Source: Saprospiraceae bacterium
GTDB taxonomy: Bacteria > Bacteroidota > Bacteroidia > Chitinophagales > Saprospiraceae
Assembly: GCA_020631355.1 (NCBI GenBank)
Contig: JAHDHL010000036.1
Location: 1-52,665 of the forward strand
Direction: 5' to 3'
DNA: 52,665 nucleotides
The first letter of the stretch is position 1; each line of letters begins with the position of its first letter. A program made the translations under genes and the position numbers. Below are positions 45,539 to 52,665 of this stretch, piece by piece. The notes under the pieces were generated by a model. The model was not told the DNA's origin, ran no database searches, and was given only the letters and a program-made list of their open reading frames with translations.

Positions 45539-46108
45539 GATTCTAAGTTTTAAATTTGTAGAGGATTATTCCGTTTGACATTCACAATAAGCACCGATAT
45601 CCTTTATTTATAAATCCGAGGAATGCCCGAGTTGTGACATGAAAAATTATACTTTACATTAAATTTTAATATGCTTTTTTTGATTGTAAGTACTTGGAAT
45701 ATAGATATTTAGTAGTTATTTTGTTCTGAGGGTAGGTGTCTGCTGTTTTAGCCTGTATTTGACTGGTTTACTGATATATCCATATGCCATTAATCAGTAT
45801 TATGTCCATAGTTATTGTATATTTTAACAACAGCTATTCTAATTTGGCCGAAAGGAAGTATGAGGGTAGGAAAGAGAATTGTTAGATTAAAATTAGTTTG
45901 AATTTTTTCCGCTTTTAAGTGACGTTTATGATGTGCTTTCTAGGTCTGAATTATTTAAAAACAAGCTGAAAAAAATGAAATTTAATGTGGATTAATCCAT
46001 TTTTTACGATTTCGGCTACTAGGAACACCCCGAATAGACTCAGTTAGACCATCCGTATTCCTAGAATTAGAATGAATTACAAGAAAAGAAAGCTGGCGAA
46101 TGTGAAAA
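45539..46108. other. AT-rich intergenic region, little recognised
   Basis: These 570 bases hold no convincing gene. One inverted repeat, CTAGGAA (46019-46025) with TTCCTAG (46058-46064), stands 32 bp apart, and GGATTAATCC near 45989 is palindromic. Neither looks like a terminator with a T run. Confidence 0.35.
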
Positions 46109-46513
46109 TTACCAGTTGATGGTAAGTATTTCTTCCGTATCTGGGTGTAAGGACCTCCTTACAGGGCATCCATGGGCTGCTTTTTCTAATTTCTTCTTAT
46201 CTACATCAGAAAAATCATTGGCAGGCATTTGAATAATGACTTCTATGCGTGCAATTCTCCTTGGACCCGATGAAGACATGACCTTGGTAGCCGATGCAGA
46301 AGCTCCTTTGATATCCAGCCCCATGTCTGTGGCCTTGATACCCATGATTGTCAGAATGCAACTTGCAAGGGCTGTTGCGACCATATCCGTAGGAGAAAAG
46401 GACTCACCCTTACCTCGATTATCCGTAGGTGCATCTGTAATTAGCTGATTACCTGATTTGATATGCGTGGCTTCTGTTCTTAATTCTCCCAGATAGATAA
46501 CTTTGGATGTCAT
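46109..46513 (-). CDS. OsmC family peroxide-stress protein
   Basis: The 134-residue protein has both redox Cys of the OsmC/Ohr family: Cys52 in ATALASCILTIMGI and Cys116 in AAHGCPVRRSL. GKGESFSPTDMVATAL stands before the first, as usual. These enzymes reduce organic hydroperoxides by a thiol mechanism in the cytoplasm. Length fits the family. It is a single-gene unit; a weak -7-like box stands just before the start. Confidence 0.92.
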   Translation of the reverse strand: MTSKVIYLGELRTEATHIKSGNQLITDAPTDNRGKGESFSPTDMVATALASCILTIMGIKATDMGLDIKGASASATKVMSSSGPRRIARIEVIIQMPANDFSDVDKKKLEKAAHGCPVRRSLHPDTEEILTINW

Positions 46514-46733
46514 GATTTGATAGATTGGTTCCTAGGGCAAAGTAATACATATTATGTATATATAAGTAGGTCCGGGCATAAATTGAAATACATTTTGTCG
46601 CTCTGAGGCTAAACCTAGGCTAGGATGTTTGCATTTATATTAAAAGATGTAATTTGTTGTGTTAATTGGACACTAAGTAGTCTCTTGTTGCGGATTATCG
46701 AACTTCAATCCACCCACATTTAAAGATAGTAAC

Positions 46734-49427
46734 ATGAAATCATTCTACTCCCTTATCATTCTAATCTTATCCATTACCTATATCCCAACCATTCTACAAT
46801 CTCAAACAGTTGAGAAAAAAGTAATTCTTCAGGGATTCTGGTGGGAATACGAAAATCATAATTATCCGGATGGTTGGGCCAATTATCTGGCAGATCTGGC
46901 TCCACGACTTAGGGCTATGGGAATTGATGCAGTCTGGATTCCTCCTACATATAAGAATTCATTCACTTCATCCACAGGATATGCACCATTCGACCATTAC
47001 GATTTGGGCGATAAGTACCAAAAGGGTTGGGATGGCAATGAGTTGGACATCAGGACGAGGGTAGGAACCAAGGACGAGGTACTCCGTATGATTGCAATAT
47101 TGCACGCTAATGGAATAGAGGTTTTACAGGATATTACCCTGAATCATGTTACCGGAGCAGGAACAGGGGTAAATGGTGCAGGCGGTCTGGACCCGGAGCC
47201 TAATTATTCCGCCGTGTCGAATTCGGGTTACAAGAACTTCAGGTATGTTTGCTACGAAACACCTGTTGATCAGACAACATTCTGTGGTTATGCGAACAGA
47301 AAGGGTAGATGGCCGAAAAATTATATGAATTTTCATCCGAATCCAGCCCATAATGTCACCAATGGGAATTGGGAAATTGCTCCTTGGGGGCCGGATTTAT
47401 CCTATGGTATTGATGAAGCAGGTAATGGTAATGGATTTGGTCCATCATCCAATTTGTGCGATTTTCCATCATGTATCGGCGAATGCTATGATCCACCACA
47501 GGAAAACCAATACAATAGGAATCATGCTAGGGATTGGATGATGTGGTTCAAGAAACAAACAGGTGTGGATGGTTACAGATGGGATGCAGTCAAGCATTTT
47601 CCTTATTTCGTTCAGCAGGACCTGAGTTATAACTGTAAGTACGAATTACCCGATTGGGCTGCAGGAGGTACAGAGATGTTCAATGTAGGGGAATATGTTG
47701 GGAGTAAGAACGAACTGGATGCATTCGTTGATGATGTTACCTTTTCCAATGGAGGAAACGAAATGATGATGGGCACTTTTGATTTTGGTCTGAGGGCTTT
47801 TGATGATAATGGAGGTATCTATTCGATGGTTACCTCCGGTGGTTTCTTTGATATGGCTACATTGCCGGCAGCCCAACAGGAAAGGAGGTATTCCGATTTC
47901 AATGGAATGAGGGTACACAGGACGGTTCCCATGGTGAATAACCATGATACTTTCAGACCTGTTCTGGATAGTGATGGCGATTATCAAGGATGGAATTCCG
48001 GAAGTGAATTATCACCACATATATATCCTTATGATGACCGTTTGGCATTGGCATACGCCGTGATAATGGCAGTGGATGGGAATCCTCAGATTTTCCTGGA
48101 GGATTTGTTTGATATTGGAATCAATGGTAATCGTTTCAATCATAATCCAAAGACAACAAACCCCAATACCGGACTTCCTGCAAGGGAACCCATCGTTAAT
48201 CTGATTTGGTGCCATCAGAATTTGGATTTCAAAGGAGGTGATTACAAGGTAAGGTCAACTGCAAGTGGTGGCAATGTATACTTCAACCCAGGGTCGTCTG
48301 CAGGGGATCTATTAGCCATAGAAAGAAGCGGAAAGGCGATTATAGGATTGAATGACAGGGCTGATGAATGGCAATCCTGTTATGTGGATACGGATTTTGC
48401 TCCGGGTACGGTACTCGTGGATTATAGTGGTGCGAACGGAACGGACACCTATGTGGTACCTGCTGATGGGCGTGTGAATGTCAATACCCCTCCAGTCAAT
48501 CCAAGTGAGGGATGGTATGGCTATTCGGTTTGGGCTCCCCAAGGGCTTGGTCAGAATAGCTACACACCTGATCGTTCCGTGATGACTTCCCAGGAATGGG
48601 AAATGTCAGATGATTTGGGTGACAGTCATTGTAAGTCATTGGGACAGGGTGGACAATTACCGGCTCAGTCCTGTTCATATAGAATTGCGGGTAAGATTTA
48701 TCCTGAAGCGAATACAACAGCAGGCATCACAGTCTATAAAACTGAAGCTGATGAGGATATCACCGTTTCGGTCTATAATGCGAATGGTGATATCATTGCT
48801 AGGGAATCGGGAACCCAGCAACCCGTGGAGATAACATTCAATGTACCACAAACGGGATGGTACAGTATCAAGGTGCGGAATAATGATGATACCCAATTGG
48901 GACAGGTCGTTTATGTAAGGGCGGATTATCAGGCGCCAATGGAAATTTCAGCCATCAATGATTTTGCTACTCCACAGGTTTCCATGTGGAATGGCAATGG
49001 AGGAACCTGTGATTGGAATGATTGTTCGAATTGGGATGAGGGATTGGTTCCTACGACGAATACAATGGCCATCATTCCTGAATGTGTTATGGTTTATCCT
49101 TGTATTCCTGATGGCCACCCTACTAATTTATTGGATGACCGTTCGGAGTTCGTCAGTGCGGATACTGAATGGCAATTGGATTTGGAACTCAGTGTAATAC
49201 CGAATCCGTTCTCGACAGCAGTTCAACTGGTTTGTCGCGATTGTCAGGATACATACGATTTGGAAATCATTAATTCGCTAGGACAGGTTATTCTTTCCCA
49301 TAGTGGTCAGTTTGAGGAATTAAGCCAAAGGGTTGGTGATTTGTCCGTTGAATGGGATAAGGGATTGTATATCATCCGCCTTACCCAAAATGGGAAGCAC
49401 AGAACCGAAAAAGTGATTAAGATGTAA
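46734..49427 (+). CDS. Secreted alpha-amylase (GH13) with T9SS sorting domain
   Basis: An 897-residue protein with a signal peptide (1-24) and a GH13 catalytic barrel. The nucleophile is Asp284 in GYRWDAVKHF, the acid/base Glu320 in FNVGEYVG, and the third acidic residue Asp405 in NNHDTFRP; DITLNHV is the first conserved region. Residues 26-500 are the barrel and domain C (NVYFNPGSSAGDLLAIERSG). A beta-sandwich, a W-rich CDWNDCSNWDEG segment (about 760) and a T9SS C-terminal sorting domain (VIPNPFSTAVQLV to KGLYIIRLTQNG) follow. It should degrade starch-like glucans on the cell surface or outside. No sus-type uptake genes lie in the window. Confidence 0.93.
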   Translation: MKSFYSLIILILSITYIPTILQSQTVEKKVILQGFWWEYENHNYPDGWANYLADLAPRLRAMGIDAVWIPPTYKNSFTSSTGYAPFDHYDLGDKYQKGWDGNELDIRTRVGTKDEVLRMIAILHANGIEVLQDITLNHVTGAGTGVNGAGGLDPEPNYSAVSNSGYKNFRYVCYETPVDQTTFCGYANRKGRWPKNYMNFHPNPAHNVTNGNWEIAPWGPDLSYGIDEAGNGNGFGPSSNLCDFPSCIGECYDPPQENQYNRNHARDWMMWFKKQTGVDGYRWDAVKHFPYFVQQDLSYNCKYELPDWAAGGTEMFNVGEYVGSKNELDAFVDDVTFSNGGNEMMMGTFDFGLRAFDDNGGIYSMVTSGGFFDMATLPAAQQERRYSDFNGMRVHRTVPMVNNHDTFRPVLDSDGDYQGWNSGSELSPHIYPYDDRLALAYAVIMAVDGNPQIFLEDLFDIGINGNRFNHNPKTTNPNTGLPAREPIVNLIWCHQNLDFKGGDYKVRSTASGGNVYFNPGSSAGDLLAIERSGKAIIGLNDRADEWQSCYVDTDFAPGTVLVDYSGANGTDTYVVPADGRVNVNTPPVNPSEGWYGYSVWAPQGLGQNSYTPDRSVMTSQEWEMSDDLGDSHCKSLGQGGQLPAQSCSYRIAGKIYPEANTTAGITVYKTEADEDITVSVYNANGDIIARESGTQQPVEITFNVPQTGWYSIKVRNNDDTQLGQVVYVRADYQAPMEISAINDFATPQVSMWNGNGGTCDWNDCSNWDEGLVPTTNTMAIIPECVMVYPCIPDGHPTNLLDDRSEFVSADTEWQLDLELSVIPNPFSTAVQLVCRDCQDTYDLEIINSLGQVILSHSGQFEELSQRVGDLSVEWDKGLYIIRLTQNGKHRTEKVIKM

Positions 49428-49451
49428 TTAGGATACATTCTTAATATCTCA

Positions 49452-49475
49452 TTGGGAAATCATTATGATTCCCAA
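49452..49475 (+). terminator. Terminator-like hairpin after the amylase gene
   Basis: TTGGGAA and TCAT pair with ATGA and TTCCCAA around one unpaired A (49452-49475), followed by CTTTGTTCT. A -7-like box TATATTTG (49490-49497) for the next gene follows, though without a well-placed TTG. Confidence 0.6.
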
Positions 49476-49514
49476 CTTTGTTCTATTCCTATATTTGCAT
49501 TTAAAATTGATAAT

Positions 49515-50519
49515 ATGAGGAATATTCTAACCTTTTTGGTAGCTATATGTCTATTGTATTCCTGTGCCCCTGAAAATGGTGGTGAGGCAACAGTAGCCCA
49601 ATCCGATAATAACATCCTCCGATTACTTTCCGATTACAGGATTCATGGGGATGATGAATTCAAGAGTGAAGTCGGGTATGTAGCTGTGGTTGCTCCGACC
49701 CTAACGGATAAGAATGTATTCGACTTGGGACTATACATGGCCGGATTTTATACTTACTTGGAGAATGAGGCCAAGGGTGGGGTAGAGACAGTATTGATTG
49801 CTTCTGATTCTACCAGATATTATGAGACATTCATCAATCGACTAGAAAAGCACAATCCTGAATTATTCGAATCATTGTCATTCGTCAGTGATACCTCAGG
49901 CCAATTGATTCAGAAGATTGCATCCGAATCAGCGCATTTGGATCATGCTGGTTTTGCATTGGCCTATGATAAGAATGGGGAATTCCTATATCATCTGGAT
50001 GAATATCGTTGTCAGGGAGAAAAATTACAGCGTTTGTATCAGACCTATTATCCTAGGACGATAGCAGCACATCCATCACCGAATTATGAAATTAAGGAAG
50101 GAGAGAAGTTACCTGCGGAATTATTGAAATATGTAGGCGAATCCCTAGGTAAGGAGCATGTGATGTTTACATTCTATCCGTCACCGCTGAGTCATGCATG
50201 TTCCATCCAAATGGATGACTTTACCCATTTTTCAGCTCAAAAGAACCTGAAGATGTTCGCAGTTTCGATTGGTAATGACGAACAAATCAATTCGTGGAAA
50301 ATGAATCAGTATGTAGGATTGAATATGATTGCGGATTCGACAGGTATCATTTCCAATGATTTCAATTCACTACTCAGGGAAGAAGATGGCATCGTATATT
50401 CTGACCGTACCGTCTTTATTATAGATAAGAACGGAATCGTAAAGTATATCAATGAGGATTATGATGTTCTGGCAGACTTGAGAGGGCTGGAAAGTGCCAT
50501 CCTATCCTTATCGGAATAG
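49515..50519 (+). CDS. Lipoprotein with thioredoxin/peroxiredoxin-like domains
   Basis: The ATG at 49515 (MRNILTFLVAICLLYSC) gives a proper lipoprotein signal; a longer TTG-started frame lies partly in the preceding hairpin and is rejected. About 334 residues. The C-terminal half has the peroxiredoxin-like block VMFTFYPSPLSHACSIQMDDF, where Cys takes the place of the peroxidatic Cys (compare TPxCT), and a later RTVFIIDKNGIVKYI strand pair as in AhpC/TSA. The first half looks like a second thioredoxin fold without the Cys. It should be periplasmic or outer-membrane bound. Redox activity is inferred. Confidence 0.65.
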   Translation: MRNILTFLVAICLLYSCAPENGGEATVAQSDNNILRLLSDYRIHGDDEFKSEVGYVAVVAPTLTDKNVFDLGLYMAGFYTYLENEAKGGVETVLIASDSTRYYETFINRLEKHNPELFESLSFVSDTSGQLIQKIASESAHLDHAGFALAYDKNGEFLYHLDEYRCQGEKLQRLYQTYYPRTIAAHPSPNYEIKEGEKLPAELLKYVGESLGKEHVMFTFYPSPLSHACSIQMDDFTHFSAQKNLKMFAVSIGNDEQINSWKMNQYVGLNMIADSTGIISNDFNSLLREEDGIVYSDRTVFIIDKNGIVKYINEDYDVLADLRGLESAILSLSE

Positions 50520-50545
50520 ATGAATATACTCGGATAAGAAAATAG

Positions 50546-50577
50546 AAAAGGGCCTGATTTTGCAATCAGGCCCTTTT
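50546..50577. terminator. Bidirectional terminator between the thioredoxin-like and RRM genes
   Basis: AAAAGGGCCTGATT (50546-50559) pairs perfectly with AATCAGGCCCTTTT (50564-50577) around TTGC, with T runs on both strands. It serves the lipoprotein gene (plus) and the RRM gene (minus). Confidence 0.85.
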
Positions 50578-50599
50578 CAGTATCAATTACAGGAAAGGA

Positions 50600-51166
50600 T
50601 TACCAACGGTCATCCTTATTGTATCTGTCGTCTCTATTGAAACGGTCATCCCTGTTATAACGGTCGTCTCTATTGAAACGGTCGTTTCTGTTGTAACGGT
50701 CATTACTTCTTCCGTCCCTGTCATAACGGTCGTTTCTTCTACCTCTGTCGTAGCGGTCGTTTCTACCACCACCGCCACCACCGCCTCCGCGGTTAAAGCG
50801 ATCTCCACCACCTCTGCTATCACGGTTGAAGTTATTTCTTCCACCGCCGCCGCCACCGCCACCTCTGTCAAAGCGGTTGAAACGTTTTCTTTGGCCACCG
50901 CTTCTATCATTGCTGCGGTTTTTGTCTTGAGGTTCATTCTTCTTACACATAATCTCCCTACCATCTACTTCGGAACCATTCAGGGCTTCTATTGCTTGTA
51001 AACCCTCGGCTTCTTCAGCCATTTCAACAAACCCGTAACCTTTGGACTTACCTGTATCTCGGTCCATAATAATCTTAGCGGAGGTCACCTCTCCAAATTG
51101 TTCAAAGAGCCTCTGTAAGGTATCAACAGTCGTGCTGTAATCTAACCTAGCTATAAAAATATTCAT
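50600..51166 (-). CDS. RNA-binding protein, RRM domain with Arg/Asp/Gly-rich tail
   Basis: The 188-residue protein has one RRM (1-80): RNP2 is IFIARLDYS and RNP1 is KGYGFVEM, with aromatic residues at the RNA-contact positions. The remaining 105 residues are low-complexity: RGG-like segments with runs of Gly, then repeats of the type NDRYNR/DDRFNR. These tails help single-RRM proteins bind RNA and cluster. Such short RRM proteins are common in Bacteroidota and cyanobacteria and are often cold-induced. It is a single-gene unit. Confidence 0.9.
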   Translation of the reverse strand: MNIFIARLDYSTTVDTLQRLFEQFGEVTSAKIIMDRDTGKSKGYGFVEMAEEAEGLQAIEALNGSEVDGREIMCKKNEPQDKNRSNDRSGGQRKRFNRFDRGGGGGGGGRNNFNRDSRGGGDRFNRGGGGGGGGRNDRYDRGRRNDRYDRDGRSNDRYNRNDRFNRDDRYNRDDRFNRDDRYNKDDRW

Positions 51167-51463
51167 GAATAAAAAATTAAAAAAAGATAAAAATTAAAAA
51201 GTACGCAAAATGAATGGAGAGGTAAGGTAGAATGTATAAAGTGTTGTCATTCAAAATATTAACGCAATGGATAATCAATTACTTCACCATTTACATGTAA
51301 GGTAGGGTATTTTTCGATAGGATGCTCATTAACAAATTAATTTTTTCCAACAAATATTTTAAAATCGACATTTTATTGAGTTAGATAAAATTAACATTAT
51401 ATAAGGTGCTGTATATTAATGCTTTGTTGTGGAGTCGTGAGGTTTATTAAATCATACAAAAGA

Positions 51464-51497
51464 GAAAGGGCGTTCCAGAATCCCGGAACGCCCTTTC
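51464..51497 (-). terminator. Terminator of the right-edge T9SS protein gene
   Basis: GAAAGGGCGTTCC (51464-51476) pairs perfectly with GGAACGCCCTTTC (51485-51497), followed on the minus strand by TCTTTTGT. It lies 28 bp past the stop at 51526. The rest of the space 51167-51463 is AT-rich with nothing recognised. Confidence 0.8.
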
Positions 51498-51525
51498 AGA
51501 CTATACGATTATGATATGTAAGTTA

Positions 51526-52665
51526 TTACTTACCAATCATTAGTCGCTCAATAGCTTGTGCATTATCTTCCTCAGAGATAATTCTGACGAAGTAGATACC
51601 TGCAGCATATTGATTCACATCCAATTCGATATTGGATTGGATAATACCTTCATGACGCTGTGCATCCATTACCTGACCCAATGCATTAACGATTTCCAAG
51701 GTAAAGTTCTTGGAAGTTGAGAATTCAACAGAAACCGTTACCATATGGGAAGCAGGGTTAGGGAATAAGTTGAATGAAGTCAAATCCTTGATATCATCAA
51801 CATCCACAAGGTCTGATACTGTCACTGGACCAGCAACCAATTCACAACCATTGGCATCTGTGATGGTTCCGGTATAATCACCAGGAGCCAAGTTGAAGAT
51901 GTCCTCAGTAGTGTCGCCATTGGACCAGTTGTAAGTAAATGGAGGTGTACCACCAGTTACAGTGATTTCAATAGCACCATCGTTACCGAATGAACCAGTT
52001 ACATTATCCACATTCACAACAATTGCAGGACTGAATGTAAGATTAACCGTTACTATAGAATCACAACCATTGCTACCTGTCAATGTCTCAGTACCAGTAG
52101 GATTATCCTCACTATACATGTTACCGTTCACCATTACAGAATATCCATCACCTGAACAACCTGAGTATGTTTCAGTTCCTGTAGTGGCAGGATTGAAGAC
52201 CAAGTTAACTGTTACTACAGAGTCACAACCATTACCACCTGTCAATGTCTCAGTACCAGTAGGATTATTCTCATCATACATGTTACCGTTCACCATTACA
52301 GAATATCCATCACCTTCACAACCAACATAATCCTCAGTACCTGTAGCAGATCCGTTTCTAACCACTGTGATAGGATTAGAAAGGCTGAAGCAACCCATCA
52401 GGTCACCTGCATTGTTACCTACAGCAGCACCCATCAGACCATCCTCGTAGCTCAAGTGCCAGATTAGGCAAGTACCCTCACCAGCGCCATCAAGGTCGAA
52501 TGGACCGGCACCTGCAGGAAGATCAAGGATTACACCGTCAGGATCAGTAATAACGAACTGAGAGTTACCACCCATGTTACCTGTCAATGTTACATTGATA
52601 GGATCTCCGATACCATCCACACAGATAGTGGTTGGGTCAGTGGTAGTAATCGTACCACCCATTGG
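51526..52665 (-). CDS. Secreted repeat protein with T9SS sorting domain (partial, runs off right edge)
   Basis: The frame is open to the window edge, so the 5' part is missing; an in-frame ATG at 52662 is probably internal. Visible parts, in order: a beta-rich segment, two near-identical ~70-residue units (GDGYSVMVNGNMY, NPTGTETLTG, NGCDSxVTVNL), a SprB-like repeat segment (EITVTGGTPPFTYNWSNGDTTEDI, GTITDANGC) and a T9SS type A sorting domain (NLFPNPASHMVTVSV to AAGIYFVRIIS). SprB-type repeats occur in cell-surface adhesins, including gliding motility adhesins. The total length is not known. Confidence 0.85.
   Translation of the reverse strand, partial: PMGGTITTTDPTTICVDGIGDPINVTLTGNMGGNSQFVITDPDGVILDLPAGAGPFDLDGAGEGTCLIWHLSYEDGLMGAAVGNNAGDLMGCFSLSNPITVVRNGSATGTEDYVGCEGDGYSVMVNGNMYDENNPTGTETLTGGNGCDSVVTVNLVFNPATTGTETYSGCSGDGYSVMVNGNMYSEDNPTGTETLTGSNGCDSIVTVNLTFSPAIVVNVDNVTGSFGNDGAIEITVTGGTPPFTYNWSNGDTTEDIFNLAPGDYTGTITDANGCELVAGPVTVSDLVDVDDIKDLTSFNLFPNPASHMVTVSVEFSTSKNFTLEIVNALGQVMDAQRHEGIIQSNIELDVNQYAAGIYFVRIISEEDNAQAIERLMIGK

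Noticed and set aside
46019-46064. Inverted repeat CTAGGAA...TTCCTAG as the end of a mobile element.
   Set aside because: It is too short, with no target-site duplication, no transposase and only 32 bp between the arms.
50587-50964. A Thr/Val/Glu-rich 125-residue frame on the minus strand.
   Set aside because: It is a shadow frame of the repetitive Arg/Asp/Gly tail of the RRM protein.

Overview
The window reads as a chromosome segment of a Bacteroidota bacterium, most likely of the Saprospiria/Lewinella type. The signs are: several secreted proteins ending in a type IX secretion (T9SS) C-terminal sorting domain; a PorT gene directly behind ubiE/menE-type methyltransferase; promoters of the TTG-N18..21-TAnnTTTG type instead of E. 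coli-like ones; no clear Shine-Dalgarno sequences; many short lipoproteins; and moderately low GC. No tRNA, rRNA, CRISPR array, insertion sequence or prophage was recognised.

Left part (1-10.9 kb): the N-terminal part of a Rieske oxygenase runs off the left edge. It is followed, all on the minus strand, by a small lipoprotein, a DUF2628-like membrane protein, an M42 aminopeptidase, a beta-barrel protein, a lipoprotein, glutaminase A, an O-methyltransferase, and a tightly overlapped operon of WYL regulator, EamA transporter and zinc-protease-like lipoprotein.

Central island (10.9-15.2 kb), the most interesting part: divergent from the WYL regulator lies rtcB (RNA ligase), then a non-coding stretch with two copies of a small structured element, then a 745-residue protein (one-zinc RING-like finger, long helical region, TerD-like C-terminal domain), then a third copy of the element just before a strong terminator. 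The three copies fold the same way: a 4-bp stem with one bulged C, 4-5 bp, a 2-nt bulge on the 3' strand, 5-6 bp and a large loop that always begins UUACUUC. There is one compensatory base-pair change and several wobble changes. The lower stem (GGU-C-AA over UU-ACC) resembles the Ro60-binding stem of Y RNAs, and Ro60/Y RNA genes sit beside rtcBA in some enterobacteria. I infer a candidate RNA repair or RNA-quality ribonucleoprotein system with its own small RNA family. An inverted repeat CGCAA-N5-TTGCG between the WYL gene and rtcB is a plausible operator.

15.2-32.7 kb: an R2K-type ATP-grasp protein and lipoprotein, DoxX, a cytoplasmic SPFH protein strikingly like plant HIR proteins, a one-protein hybrid two-component regulator, a lipoprotein, an ArnT-type glycosyltransferase, a small SRPBCC-like protein, a DEAD-box helicase, a lipoprotein with an HxxTH motif, a DUF1295 membrane enzyme, ubiE-porT, two PorT-like paralogues and the GTPase EngB.

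32.7 kb to the end: a secreted protein of four ~100-residue repeats, a TraB/TIKI-like lipoprotein, DUF1330 and AraC divergent genes, a beta-helix T9SS cargo, a helical-repeat protein with a GTG start plus membrane partner, an NADP-dependent oxidoreductase, OsmC, a secreted alpha-amylase with T9SS tail, a thioredoxin-fold lipoprotein, an RRM RNA-binding protein with an Arg/Asp/Gly-rich tail, and a repeat-bearing T9SS protein cut by the right edge. Perfect hairpin terminators close most transcription units, several serving two convergent genes.
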